DNA of 64,000 bases from assembly GCA_002449845.1 (NCBI GenBank), contig DJXW01000019.1, positions 1 through 64,000 of the forward strand. Direction: 5' to 3'. This stretch comes from Prevotella sp. UBA6994. Lineage in GTDB: Bacteria; Bacteroidota; Bacteroidia; Bacteroidales; Bacteroidaceae. The notes below the pieces were generated by a model. That model had not been told where the DNA came from. It did no database searches and was given only the letters and a program-made list of their open reading frames with translations. A program made the translations under genes and the position numbers. Below are positions 25,368-34,721 of the stretch, piece by piece; position 1 is the first letter of the stretch; each line of letters begins with the position of its first letter.

Positions 25368-28300
25368 TGCTTCTTCGGTTGTTTGTTCAGTCGGAACACC
25401 ACGTGCAGCAGGGCGTAGCGGGGCATGACGTTGGTCCAGGTCTCGGTGCGTCCCTGGGCGTTGAGGGTTCGTGTGACGTTGCTGAGTTGGCCGAGCAGGT
25501 CGAAGCCATCGAACACGACGAGGAGTCGGCCCTTGAGGAAGGGGCGAGAGAGGCGTGCGTTCCACACCAGGTCGTTGGTGTTCAGCGCCTCGTCGGCATA
25601 GCCCGTGCGTGAGTAGAGGGTGAGGTCGGTCGAGAGGTCGAGCTTCCACGGCAGCTTCAGGATGGCGGCAAGTGAGGTGCGGCAGGTGAAGGCGCTGAAG
25701 TCCTGGAAGTCCGGTCGGTCGCTGCTGAGGCGTTCCCACACGGGTTGGCAAACGAGGTCGAAGTGGTGCTTGCCGATGTCGGCCTTGAACGAAGGCAACA
25801 TCGAGATGGCGAGGCGTTTGACTTTAGAACGCTGCGGACCAGTCGACATCGCTGCATCACTGGCCGTCGTACCCACGAGGTCGACGCTCTGGCTGTGGGT
25901 GACGTGGAAGGGGAGGTCGAGATTCAGCTTCTTGGCCGAGTCGAGGGCGCAGTGGAAGGTGTAGCCGGCATCGGTGGTGTAGTTGCCGTTGACGTTCTCC
26001 GGCCGGTAGGTGCGTGCACCCGTCCGGACGTCGTAGGTGCAGCCCATCGCAATGGCATTGAAGGTGCGCATTTGGTGCCATTCCATGTAGTGATAGCCTC
26101 GCTTGAACCTATAGACGCCATTTACGCCGAAGTCGGGCGTGACAGACGGATGCAGACGGGTGTTACCCAGCCGGATGTTCATCGGGTCGGTGTCGTCGCG
26201 CAGGTCGATGCGTTGCTCCAGTGCGGGCAGCGCCTGACGAATGCCCATGGTCATTCCTATCTGGCCGTTCTTGAGGTCGAGGAAGGTGTTGTCGTCGAGG
26301 GTGATGCTGACGGCTGTGCGGCAGAGCGTGGTGTCGATGCTGCCGCGCTGGTAGTCGAGGTGCTGTTGGTGGAGGGTGATGTTGCCGTTGAGCAGCGTCC
26401 ATATCTGGCCGTACCGGGCCTTGTTGAACTTATAGCCGAGGTTGATGTCGAGCCTGTGGCTGTTCTCGCGCATGCGACTGTCGAAAGTGTTGGTGCTGTC
26501 CATCACCTGCTGGTAGTCGGTCACGGAGGGCTGTTCGTCGATGGCTGCAGACGAGCCTACCCCCTGCCCCTCCCCAAGGGAGGGGTGAAGGCGGTCGAGC
26601 AGGTAGAGCGACGAGCGGCGGTGGCGCCAGTTGTGGGTGAAGTAGTAGGTGGCGTGGATGGAGCGCCAGCCCTCGCCCAGCGGGATGTTGTAGCCTGCGG
26701 TGGCTTGGATGGTGCCGTTGCGGTCGGGGTGGTTGTCGGTGAAGTGGTGGAAGGAGGTGGAGGGGTGCTGTGATACAGCACCATACTCGACCGACTGGCG
26801 GTTGAAGAGGTGCTCGTCGCGGTCGCTGTAGCTGACGGTGGCACCGAGGCGCAGGTTCTCGTTGGAGTGCGGAATCTTCACCGTTGCTCCGGTGTTGAAC
26901 GTGCCCTCCAGGGCATGTCCACGGCCGAGACCCTGCCGCAGAATGCGGTTGACGAGCGTGTCGCGCAGGTTGACGCGTGAGGCCGTGGGACTGAACAGCT
27001 CGTCGAGCAACCGTCGGCTGACGTCGGCTACGGGCGCGTTGAAGGTGGCTGAGGCAAAGTCAGAGTTGTGATTGAAGTGGTGGTATTGCAGGTTGGGACT
27101 GATGTGCCAGCGCACGCTCTTGTGGTTGCGGTAGAAGTCATGATAGGAACTCAGCCGCAGGTCCTCGTTGCGGCTGTTGCTGAAGCTATGGTCGTAGAGA
27201 TCGCCCGATGGCAGGTAGTTTTGGCGCACGGTGCGCGTCTCGCCTTCCGTCCGCTGGTGGTTGACCGAGGCATCGCCGCGATACTCCCACCGCTTGTTGC
27301 GGTCGCTGACCCAGAAGCTGAGGTCGGCCCGCTCCGTGCGGCGCAGGGCATTGCCAGCCCGCTGCCAGTTGTCGCTCTCACCTGGTTGGCTGTCGTCGTC
27401 CAGGTTGTTGGCGTTGGCAACGATGGCCAGTCGCGAGAAGTCGCTGTGGCGCATAGCGAAAAGGCGGGCAAGGTAGCGGTCGCCAGTGCCGCCTCCCACT
27501 TCGGCATTGGCTATCCAGCCTATCATGTATTCTTTCTTCAGTCGCACGTCGATGACGTGGCGCTGGGTCTGTAGGTCCTTGATGCCGAGCCATTCGTTCT
27601 CGTCGGTCTGCTTGTCGTAGATGGCTATGTCCTTCACGGTGTAGGCAGGCAGGTTTTCGAGCATGAGCTTACGGTCCTTACTGAAGAACTGCTTGCCGTT
27701 GAGCAGCAGGTCGTCCACGAACTTGCCCTCGTGGTAGATGCGGCCGTCGCGCTTCAGCTCCACGCCCGGCAGCTGACTGATGAGGGCGTCGAGCATGGAG
27801 CCTTCGGCCAGAATGAAGGCATCGGCATTATAGATAATGGTGTCGCCCTTGTAGTAGAACTTCACACGGGAGGCCGTAACCGGCACTTCGGGCAGCATGG
27901 TCGAGACGGGAGCCAGATAGAGCGGAGGCAGCGACCGCTCGTGCTCGCGACGGCCTACGCGCTCCAGCTTGTAGTCGACGTAGGCCGTGCGGTGGCCCAC
28001 GAAGCTGATGCGGAAGATGTACTTGGCGGGCAGGGCGGGCACCGTGAAACTGAATTCGCTGGTCTCCCACTCGTATACCTTCCCATCTTCACCACTGCCC
28101 CACCAGTGATGCTTGGCCACAACCTGCTGCAACACGGTGCTGTCGGCATCGAGCAGCTCGACGGTGGCACCGATAAGCGGCTTGTGGGCGCGGATGTCCC
28201 GCACCTCACCGTTCAGCTTTAGTTTCCTGACCTCCCGCCGCTTGTCGTATTGCACGGTGATTCTCCGTCCGTTCACCTTCACTTTCACGGGCAATCCCTT

Positions 28301-28567
28301 ACATAGACGCTTCACGGCTTCGGGAGCTGTAAGCCCTGTCACAGAGGCAGAAGTGGTCAGGTCTTGCAGCCCGTCCGATAAAATGTCGATGGTATAGGTC
28401 TTCTGCCCGTGACTGATGTTCTGTATGGCGTCGAGGAGGCTCACTTTCTGTTTTTTTCCTCCTTGTGGAAGGGATGCTTTCGATTGCGCCCTCGTCAGCA
28501 TGGGTGTGGCAGCTGGTAGGAGCGTAAGGAGTGAGACTATAATAATAAGGTGTATGATCTTTCTCAT
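25364..28567 (-). CDS. STN-domain outer-membrane beta-barrel protein (first of a pair)
   Basis: A signal peptide (IIHLIIIVSLLTLLPAATP) followed by an STN domain (SLLDAIQNISHG, YTIDILSDGLQDLTTSASVT), a regulatory beta domain, the plug-like VPVTASRVKFYYKGDTIIYN, and a long barrel ending LLHVVFRLN. It is a paralogue of the next gene, sharing the same domain order and many blocks (VKFYYxGDT, LPGVxL, NxGKxF). ATG 28567 is chosen because it starts the signal peptide. An in-frame GC-rich palindrome (26556-26586) encodes HPSLGEGQGVG. Confidence 0.85.
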   Translation of the reverse strand: MRKIIHLIIIVSLLTLLPAATPMLTRAQSKASLPQGGKKQKVSLLDAIQNISHGQKTYTIDILSDGLQDLTTSASVTGLTAPEAVKRLCKGLPVKVKVNGRRITVQYDKRREVRKLKLNGEVRDIRAHKPLIGATVELLDADSTVLQQVVAKHHWWGSGEDGKVYEWETSEFSFTVPALPAKYIFRISFVGHRTAYVDYKLERVGRREHERSLPPLYLAPVSTMLPEVPVTASRVKFYYKGDTIIYNADAFILAEGSMLDALISQLPGVELKRDGRIYHEGKFVDDLLLNGKQFFSKDRKLMLENLPAYTVKDIAIYDKQTDENEWLGIKDLQTQRHVIDVRLKKEYMIGWIANAEVGGGTGDRYLARLFAMRHSDFSRLAIVANANNLDDDSQPGESDNWQRAGNALRRTERADLSFWVSDRNKRWEYRGDASVNHQRTEGETRTVRQNYLPSGDLYDHSFSNSRNEDLRLSSYHDFYRNHKSVRWHISPNLQYHHFNHNSDFASATFNAPVADVSRRLLDELFSPTASRVNLRDTLVNRILRQGLGRGHALEGTFNTGATVKIPHSNENLRLGATVSYSDRDEHLFNRQSVEYGAVSQHPSTSFHHFTDNHPDRNGTIQATAGYNIPLGEGWRSIHATYYFTHNWRHRRSSLYLLDRLHPSLGEGQGVGSSAAIDEQPSVTDYQQVMDSTNTFDSRMRENSHRLDINLGYKFNKARYGQIWTLLNGNITLHQQHLDYQRGSIDTTLCRTAVSITLDDNTFLDLKNGQIGMTMGIRQALPALEQRIDLRDDTDPMNIRLGNTRLHPSVTPDFGVNGVYRFKRGYHYMEWHQMRTFNAIAMGCTYDVRTGARTYRPENVNGNYTTDAGYTFHCALDSAKKLNLDLPFHVTHSQSVDLVGTTASDAAMSTGPQRSKVKRLAISMLPSFKADIGKHHFDLVCQPVWERLSSDRPDFQDFSAFTCRTSLAAILKLPWKLDLSTDLTLYSRTGYADEALNTNDLVWNARLSRPFLKGRLLVVFDGFDLLGQLSNVTRTLNAQGRTETWTNVMPRYALLHVVFRLNKQPKKQ
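26556..26586. repeat. GC-rich palindromic insert b
   Basis: CCTACCCCCTG then CCCCTCCCCAAGGGAGGGG: an eight-base stem, CCCCTCCC with GGGAGGGG. Opposite orientation to the insert at 24313-24346. Confidence 0.75.
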
Positions 28568-28596
28568 GACATCATCAGTTGAAATATGGTTATCAC

Positions 28597-29187
28597 TCAC
28601 CTCTCAGTGCTGTTTGCAGAGGGTTGCACCACGATGGTATCGCCCAGCAAACTCAAGCTCAACCCGTCGAAAGCATTCAGGCGCTCGAGGAAGTCGGCAA
28701 GCGGAGCATTGGGTTCCCATTTCATGATGAGTTTCAGACTACGGAGCGAATTGTCTCTGAAACTGACCGCCTTGCCGTAATGGACAGCAACTACGCCGAG
28801 GATGCTGTCGAGTGGCACATTGTCGAACGTCGTTGCCACTACTGTTGGCGAAGGAGCCACGTCGCTCTCGTGGACGATGGTGTTGGCTGTAGGCGAGGAA
28901 ACAGTGGTCTGTCGCGTTGCCCTCCATGCGGCAATAGCGATGCCTGTCAGAAAGAGCACACCCACGATGATGGCTGCTTTCCTGAAGATGGCTGTGGCAA
29001 ACCATGTCTGCGAACGCCTGTTCGACATAAAAGAAGATGTAGAATTGGCGAATCGCTGCCACGCTGCTGTGGCATCAAGGTCGCGGTCGAGTTCGTCCAT
29101 CATGTCCTCCAACTGCTGGTCGGAATACTTCTCAGGGTGTTCCTGCATATCGAGAAACAGCCTCTTGTGGTCATCATTAGGTATCAT
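28597..29187 (-). CDS. Short FecR-like anti-sigma factor (DUF4974)
   Basis: A cytoplasmic N-terminal part (~1-75), one membrane helix (AAIIVGVLFLTGIAIAAW) and a periplasmic DUF4974-type domain (FDNVPLDSILGVVAVHYGK, then LADFLERLNAFDGLSLSLLG) that resembles the STN fold. The central FecR domain of usual ~330-residue relatives is missing; the protein is 196 residues. It should hold the sigma factor at the membrane until an STN-bearing receptor signals (known for FecA-FecR-FecI; inferred here). It overlaps the sigma gene by four bases. Confidence 0.83.
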   Translation of the reverse strand: MIPNDDHKRLFLDMQEHPEKYSDQQLEDMMDELDRDLDATAAWQRFANSTSSFMSNRRSQTWFATAIFRKAAIIVGVLFLTGIAIAAWRATRQTTVSSPTANTIVHESDVAPSPTVVATTFDNVPLDSILGVVAVHYGKAVSFRDNSLRSLKLIMKWEPNAPLADFLERLNAFDGLSLSLLGDTIVVQPSANSTER

Positions 29188-29702
29188 AGCATTTTCGGAT
29201 TAAATTGTTTCTTGATTTCGTTGATTGCATGCGACAGATGTTTCCACACCGCTACGCGACTGATGCCTTCAGCCGAGGCTATCTCGCTGTAGCGGAGGCC
29301 GTGGGTGAAGCGCAGACTGAGGATACGTTGCTCCTGCTCCGACAGATGGCTTTCCGCAAACGCCATGATGTCGGTAATCAAATCGTCGTCGACATCATTA
29401 TCAGCAGCAACTGTAAGATCGATGCCAGACAATCCAAGGGCTTGTCCGTTGTTGGCAACGCCTAACCACGGCTTACGCCTGAGCACCTTCAGACAGCGAT
29501 TACGGACGCTTGTCAGCAGATAACGCTCACAAGCATCATCCTGCCAGTCGGCGGAGAGCGTAGTGTGGCCGCGCAGCAGGCTCTCGAAGATGTCGCTGAT
29601 CACATCTTCACCAGCCTGCTCGTCGTAGAGTATCGTGCGAGCCACACGCTGCATCTTGCCGTAGTGCTGAAGGAACAGCTTCGCAAGTGTTTCTTGTTCC
29701 AT
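29184..29702 (-). CDS. ECF sigma factor of the outer-membrane-protein operon
   Basis: 172 residues with region 2 (FLQHYGKMQRVARTILYDEQ, AGEDVISDIFESLL) and region 4 (LSEQEQRILSLRFTHGLRYS, EIASAEGISRVAVWKHLSHA). FecI-like ECF type. First gene of a tightly packed four-gene operon (sigma, DUF4974 anti-sigma, two STN barrel proteins). The block is clearly GC-richer than both flanks. Confidence 0.93.
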   Translation of the reverse strand: MEQETLAKLFLQHYGKMQRVARTILYDEQAGEDVISDIFESLLRGHTTLSADWQDDACERYLLTSVRNRCLKVLRRKPWLGVANNGQALGLSGIDLTVAADNDVDDDLITDIMAFAESHLSEQEQRILSLRFTHGLRYSEIASAEGISRVAVWKHLSHAINEIKKQFNPKML

Positions 29703-29719
29703 GTTCTTTTTTTGATAAC

Positions 29720-29813
29720 TTTCTGCCTATATAACCCTACAGGTACCGAAAATGCTAACCCTTGCAAGGTTTTTTCTTTGCAAAAATATAAAAAAAGACA
29801 GATACTTTACAAA
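29720..29813 (-). promoter_or_regulatory. Promoter region of the ECF operon
   Basis: On the - strand: TTTG (29813-29810), 21 bases, TATTTTTG (29788-29781), a housekeeping-type promoter. Further downstream is CCTTGCAAGG, a perfect ten-base palindrome (29760-29769), and then TAGGGTTATATAGGC near 29724-29738, which recalls the GGACTATATAGA part of the boxes at 5083 and 6876. The remaining 29814-29940 stretch shows nothing. Confidence 0.5.
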
Positions 29814-29941
29814 CTTTAAACAATTCTTCGTATTTTATCCAAATACTCAGAATGTTATCATGGAATGATGAGTTGTCAGTTCCATTTGTGATTTTTCTGA
29901 TTCGTTTTTTTCAAAAATAATCAATTATCCACTCAAAAATA

Positions 29942-29972
29942 TTGTCCAATTCATTGATTCTTTATATTTTTG
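29942..29972 (+). promoter_or_regulatory. Promoter of the subtilase-xseAB operon
   Basis: TTG (29942-29944), 20 bases, TATTTTTG (29965-29972). Confidence 0.6.
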
Positions 29973-30018
29973 CAGAAAGAGAGACGAAGTTGGTCTTTTG
30001 TAAATATTAATAGAAAAG

Positions 30019-31437
30019 ATGAAGAAGAATTACCCAGTATTACTTTTGTCGTTGTTCGTGATGTTGGCAGTTTCCGTGAAGGCTTATTCTGCCGACAAGA
30101 AAGTGGCTTATCCAGGAGGAAAACACTGGCTTGTGCGTGTGTCGCTTGCCGACAAGAAAGGAACACCATACCGTTTGAGCAAGCCAGAACGGTTCTTGAG
30201 TGCGAGAGCCATTGAAAGACGCAAACGACAAGGAATCTCTGTAGATTCCACCGACCTGCCCATTACGCCGGCATATATAGAACAAATCCGCAAGCAAGGT
30301 TTTGAAGTGGTTTGCCAAAGCAAGTGGAACAACACTGTATTGGTTAAAAATGTTTATGAAGATGGCTTAGAAAAACTGAAACAATTGCCATTCGTGAAAG
30401 ACGCAAAGAATGTCTTTCATGCTCCCGACTCCTTTAACGTGCCAAAACGAAGTGAGTTAGAAAACATTCCATACAAGCAAGACAGCGTGGAAAATAAGGA
30501 ACACGGACTTGCCCACCGTCAGATAGACATGATGAATGGCATACGTTTGCACGAGGCAGGATTCCGTGGAAAGGGTATGTTGATAGCCATTCTCGATGGC
30601 GGCTTCATGAATGTGGACAGTATCCCTGCATTCACGACGGTGAACATCATCGGTACGAAAGACTTCTCTACTCCCAAGTCTTCAAATATCTATTCAGAAT
30701 TAGACCACGGCACGATGGTACTTTCTACCATGGCAACCAATCTCCCACATATATATATAGGTACGGCTCCGGAGGCTTCCTATTTGTTGATACGGACAGA
30801 AGCTGGAGCAACGGAGAGCTTGGCAGAGGAAGATTTCTGGGCAGCTGGAGCTGAATATGCCGACTCTATGGGCGTGGACATCATCAATTCGTCATTGGGC
30901 TACACCACGTATGACGACAAGTCAACCAGTCATGTCTATGCTGACTTAGACGGAAACACGTCGTTTGTTTCTCGTACAGCTTCACGATTGGCAGCCAAGG
31001 GAATCGTCTTGACGAACAGTGCAGGCAATTCGGGTAGTGGCACTTGGAAGAAAATAGGTGTTCCAGCCGATGCGAGAGATATATTGGCGGTAGGAGCCAT
31101 CACCAAGAACAAGGTCAATACAGTGTTTAGTTCTGTGGGACCATCGGCAGACGGTAGGGTGAAACCCGATATCATGGCTATAGGCAATGCCTGTTGGCTC
31201 ATCAAAGGTAACGGAAAGATAGGCACAGCCAACGGAACCTCATTCGCCTCGCCATTGGCTTGTGGGATGGTGGCTTGCTTATGGCAAGCCTTACCCAATA
31301 AGACCGCCTTCGAAATCATGGACTTGGTGCGTCGTTCGGCTCATCAATACCATCAGCCTGACAATATTTTCGGTTATGGAATACCCGACTTCTGGAAAGC
31401 ATATCAAAACGGAGGACAAGGGATAGCTAATGAATGA
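30019..31437 (+). CDS. Secreted subtilisin-like serine protease (S8 family)
   Basis: A signal peptide (PVLLLSLFVMLAVSVKAYS), a propeptide-like N-terminal domain, and the S8 triad: Asp in AILDGGF (~192), His in LDHGTMV (~229), Ser in NGTSFASPLACG (~406). It lacks the inserted domain of the larger S8 protein at 14.2 kb and has no C-terminal sorting domain; it ends soon after the catalytic domain (472 residues). It overlaps xseA by eight bases, an odd pairing of a secreted protease with a DNA exonuclease. Confidence 0.88.
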   Translation: MKKNYPVLLLSLFVMLAVSVKAYSADKKVAYPGGKHWLVRVSLADKKGTPYRLSKPERFLSARAIERRKRQGISVDSTDLPITPAYIEQIRKQGFEVVCQSKWNNTVLVKNVYEDGLEKLKQLPFVKDAKNVFHAPDSFNVPKRSELENIPYKQDSVENKEHGLAHRQIDMMNGIRLHEAGFRGKGMLIAILDGGFMNVDSIPAFTTVNIIGTKDFSTPKSSNIYSELDHGTMVLSTMATNLPHIYIGTAPEASYLLIRTEAGATESLAEEDFWAAGAEYADSMGVDIINSSLGYTTYDDKSTSHVYADLDGNTSFVSRTASRLAAKGIVLTNSAGNSGSGTWKKIGVPADARDILAVGAITKNKVNTVFSSVGPSADGRVKPDIMAIGNACWLIKGNGKIGTANGTSFASPLACGMVACLWQALPNKTAFEIMDLVRRSAHQYHQPDNIFGYGIPDFWKAYQNGGQGIANE

Positions 31438-32764
31438 CTTGTTTTGGCATAGTGAGGAGAAGACTCATCGCTCAACCCTGACCTTGTATGAGTTGAATCA
31501 GTTGGTGAGAGAGACATTGCAGATAGAAATGCCTGATGAGTATTGGGTGGAGGCGGAACTGTCTGAGGTGCGTGAAGTGCGTGGACATTGTTATATGGAA
31601 CTCATTCAGAAAGACCTTTTCAACCATACGCCCATTGCGCGCGCCTCTGCAAAATGCTGGAAAAACACGTGGATGAAGATAGGTCCTAAGTTTGAGCACG
31701 TCACTCGTCAGCCTTTGCACGTTGGTCTTCAAGTTTTGCTCAAGGTACGTGCCGACTTTCACGAAGCATACGGTTTCTCTTGGATTATCTCAGATATTGA
31801 CCCAACTTTCACGTTGGGAGACATGGCGAAGAAACGACAGGAAATCATTCGGCAACTCAAGGAAGAGGGTGTCTATGATTTGCAAAAAGAGTTGCAATTG
31901 CCCCTTTTCACTCAGCGCATAGCCGTCATTTCCAGTGAGAATGCGGCAGGATACGGCGACTTCTGCAACCAATTGGCCAACAATGACGATAACTTGAAGT
32001 TTTATATACGTCTGTTTCCTGCCATCATGCAAGGAGAACAAGTAGAACAAAGCATTATCTCTGCGCTTAATCAAATCAATGAACGGTTAGACGATTTCGA
32101 TGTGGTGGTAATCATCAGAGGTGGAGGTGCAACGGCTGATTTGTCAGGATTCGATACGTTAAGCTTGGCCGAAAACGTTGCCAATTTCCCATTGCCCATC
32201 ATCACAGGTATCGGACACGAGCGTGATGAGAGCGTGTTGGATATGATTTCCCATACTCGCGTAAAGACTCCCACCGCCGCCGCCAGTTTCTTGATAGAGC
32301 ATTTATCGCACGTATATGAGAGGGTGGAGAACTGCAGGTCAGAGATTTCGCATCTGGTAAGCAGGAGGATGGAAGTGGAGAAGATGCGATTGGAGAAATT
32401 GGCTGAGAAGATTCCCGTGCTCTTCTCTTTGGTGAAATCCAGGCAAGAAATGTTTCTGGAGAAATGCAATAGTAGAATCATTTATGCGGTAAGAGAGATA
32501 TTGACCACGCAAACATATCGTTTAGAGCAATTAAACATGAAGTTTGCGCCTCTCAAAGACCATGTTTTCACTCGCGAAAGACACCGTTTGGAATTGTTGT
32601 CTCATCGCATAGAGGCATTAGACCCTGCCCTGTTGCTCAAACGAGGATATAGTATCACGTTGCACAATGGCAAGTCGGTGCGCAATCCCGACGAACTATG
32701 CAATGGAGATGAGATAGAGACGAGAGTGGAGAAGGGAAAAGTGAAATCGGTAGTGATTAAATAA
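31430..32764 (+). CDS. xseA: Exodeoxyribonuclease VII large subunit
   Basis: Degrades single-stranded DNA as a complex with XseB. An N-terminal OB fold (YWVEAELSEVREVRGHCYME) is followed by the catalytic domain with IAVISSENAAGYGDF, VVVIIRGGGATADLSGFD, and GIGHERDESVLDMI, then the Lys/Arg-rich coiled-coil C-terminus ending in LLKRGYSI. Normal length (444). Confidence 0.96.
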   Translation: MNDLFWHSEEKTHRSTLTLYELNQLVRETLQIEMPDEYWVEAELSEVREVRGHCYMELIQKDLFNHTPIARASAKCWKNTWMKIGPKFEHVTRQPLHVGLQVLLKVRADFHEAYGFSWIISDIDPTFTLGDMAKKRQEIIRQLKEEGVYDLQKELQLPLFTQRIAVISSENAAGYGDFCNQLANNDDNLKFYIRLFPAIMQGEQVEQSIISALNQINERLDDFDVVVIIRGGGATADLSGFDTLSLAENVANFPLPIITGIGHERDESVLDMISHTRVKTPTAAASFLIEHLSHVYERVENCRSEISHLVSRRMEVEKMRLEKLAEKIPVLFSLVKSRQEMFLEKCNSRIIYAVREILTTQTYRLEQLNMKFAPLKDHVFTRERHRLELLSHRIEALDPALLLKRGYSITLHNGKSVRNPDELCNGDEIETRVEKGKVKSVVIK

Positions 32765-32817
32765 GGTGGTGAAAAGACCATCTACAATCAAGGAATTACA
32801 ATCAAACAGAAGACAAT

Positions 32818-33012
32818 ATGAAAGAAGAAATCAAATACGAGGAAGCCGTAAGCCAGTTGGAAGACATTGTTCGTAAGATGGAAGACAATGAGTTGGACAT
32901 CGACCAATTGGGCGAGCAGTTGAAGAAAGCACAGAAGTTGATAAAATTGTGTAAAGACCGCTTGACAAAAACCGACGAGGAAATCAAAAAGATACTCGAA
33001 GACAACAAATGA
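32818..33012 (+). CDS. xseB: Exodeoxyribonuclease VII small subunit
   Basis: 64 residues. The family core YEEAVSQLEDIVRKMEDNEL is followed by the conserved helix that binds XseA. It lies 53 bases after xseA, in the same operon. Confidence 0.95.
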   Translation: MKEEIKYEEAVSQLEDIVRKMEDNELDIDQLGEQLKKAQKLIKLCKDRLTKTDEEIKKILEDNK

Positions 33013-33042
33013 CTTGTTTTCGACAATTTTAAGCCTAAAATA

Positions 33043-33073
33043 TTGCAGATGAGCATATTTATTTGTAATTTTG
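33043..33073 (+). promoter_or_regulatory. Promoter of ilvE
   Basis: TTG (33043-33045), 20 bases, TAATTTTG (33066-33073). Confidence 0.65.
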
Positions 33074-33112
33074 CTCCCAAATTGAAAGGTTAAAAGATTA
33101 ATAGCATTAATT

Positions 33113-34135
33113 ATGAAAAACTTAGATTGGGCAAACTTGTCATTCGGGTATATGCCAACAGACTACAACGTGCGTTGTTATTATCGTGACGGTAAGTGGG
33201 GCGAAATAGAAATTTGCTCCGACGAGTATTTGAAATTACACATGGCAGCCACTTGCCTGCACTATGGCCAAGAGGCATTTGAGGGACTGAAGGCTTATCG
33301 TTGCCCAGACGGCAAGGTACGCGTGTTCCGCATGGAAGAGAATGCTGCCCGTTTGCAAAGCACCTGTAGAGGCATCATGATGCCAGAGGTTTCCACCGAG
33401 TTGTTTTGTGAGATGGTGAAGAAGGTGGTTCGCTTGAACCAAGAGTATATTCCCACTTACGAGAGTGGAGCCACATTGTACATACGCCCATTGCTCATCG
33501 GTACGAGTGCCCAGGTAGGCGTTCATCCATCCAAGGAATATCTGTTCTTGATATTCGTTACACCCGTGGGACCATACTTCAAGGGTGGCTTCGCTACCAA
33601 TCCATACGTAATCATCCGTGATTATGACCGCTCTGCACCTCTCGGCACAGGTAAGTACAAGGTGGGCGGCAACTATGCAGCATCTCTGTTTGCCAACAAC
33701 CTCGCCCATGAGAAAGGATATGCTTGCGAATTCTACCTTGACGCAAAGGAAAAGAAATACATGGATGAGTGTGGCGCTGCCAATTTCTTCGGAATCAAGG
33801 ACAATACATACGTTACTCCTGCCTCTACATCCATCTTGCCAAGTATCACCAATAAGAGCTTGATGCAATTGGCTGAAGACTACGGAATGAAAGTGGAACG
33901 CAGACAGATACCAGAAGAAGAGTTGGCTACCTTTGAGGAAGCTGGCGCTTGTGGAACTGCTGCCGTGATTTCTCCAATCTCTTATATTGACGACCTTGAC
34001 ACAGGTGTACGTTACACGTTCAGTGAAGACGGAAAGCCTGGTCCTATGTCAACCAAGCTCTATAATCATCTTCGTGCCATTCAGTATGGTGTGGAAGAAG
34101 ACAAGCACGGTTGGACTACGGTAGTCATTGAATAG
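33113..34135 (+). CDS. ilvE: Branched-chain amino-acid aminotransferase
   Basis: A PLP-dependent fold-type IV aminotransferase, 340 residues, for the last step of Leu/Ile/Val synthesis. Features include HYGQEAFEGLKAYR, the PLP-lysine region GTGKYKVGGNYAAS, ECGAANFF and the later GTAAVISPI. It is followed six bases later by a gene of unknown function, which may be part of the same transcript. Confidence 0.95.
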   Translation: MKNLDWANLSFGYMPTDYNVRCYYRDGKWGEIEICSDEYLKLHMAATCLHYGQEAFEGLKAYRCPDGKVRVFRMEENAARLQSTCRGIMMPEVSTELFCEMVKKVVRLNQEYIPTYESGATLYIRPLLIGTSAQVGVHPSKEYLFLIFVTPVGPYFKGGFATNPYVIIRDYDRSAPLGTGKYKVGGNYAASLFANNLAHEKGYACEFYLDAKEKKYMDECGAANFFGIKDNTYVTPASTSILPSITNKSLMQLAEDYGMKVERRQIPEEELATFEEAGACGTAAVISPISYIDDLDTGVRYTFSEDGKPGPMSTKLYNHLRAIQYGVEEDKHGWTTVVIE

Positions 34136-34143
34136 AAAAAGTG

Positions 34144-34653
34144 ATGGTGGAAGTAAAGATAGAAGACCGTGTGCTGCGCCAAGCTGCTGAGCAAGGCATG
34201 GATGAGTTTGTAGGCGTATTTGTCTCTGCTATCAATGAGGCAATTGGCGGTGAACTCACTGCCGAGAATATGTCTCAACTGAACAGTGACCAGATTACCT
34301 TGTTGGGTTATCACATCTTACACGATGAGGTAATGGATGGAGGTTTCGTACAACTCATTCATAACGGCTACGGTCCTTTCTTCTTCCGCAATCCTTTTGC
34401 GAAGGCCATGCGTGCGTGGGGACTTCGCGACTTAGCAAAATTGATCAACAAGGCTAACGGTCTCTACAAGAAATATCATGAGGAGATAGAGGCAGATTGC
34501 ACCGACGAGGCATTTATGGCATTGTTTGAACGGTTTGGGGCTTTCGACGATTGCGATGATGACTTCGTGGAGAATGAGGAAGAATGGACACAGATGATAG
34601 CCGACTATATTGACGAACACATTGACCGTTTTGCCACCGTGGTGGGAGAGTAA
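34144..34653 (+). CDS. DMP19-family (DUF4375) protein
   Basis: 169 residues. The block EVMDGGFVQLIHNGYGPFFF matches the core of the DMP19/DUF4375 family (N/D-GGF-x-Q, then an aromatic-rich turn). The C-terminus is very acidic (DDCDDDFVENEEE). Proteins of this fold have been described as DNA mimics; whether this one is, is unknown. ATG 34144 is preferred to the GTG one codon upstream. It lies between ilvE and smpB on the same strand. Confidence 0.75.
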   Translation: MVEVKIEDRVLRQAAEQGMDEFVGVFVSAINEAIGGELTAENMSQLNSDQITLLGYHILHDEVMDGGFVQLIHNGYGPFFFRNPFAKAMRAWGLRDLAKLINKANGLYKKYHEEIEADCTDEAFMALFERFGAFDDCDDDFVENEEEWTQMIADYIDEHIDRFATVVGE

Positions 34654-34721
34654 GGTTGTTGTCGTATTGGCGTTGTCAGTGAGCGTTGTTGGTCAAAAAA
34701 TTATCAATCAATCACAAATCA

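Noticed and set aside
25368..25751. 128-residue N-terminal extension of the second STN barrel protein
   Set aside because: It is Arg/Pro-rich, lies in another frame of the upstream gene and precedes a perfect signal peptide; ATG 25367 with a four-base overlap is the better start.
22185..28567. SusC/SusD-type polysaccharide utilisation locus
   Set aside because: Neither barrel protein has a SusD partner, and no glycoside hydrolase is linked. The sigma/anti-sigma/STN layout fits a signalling receptor operon better.
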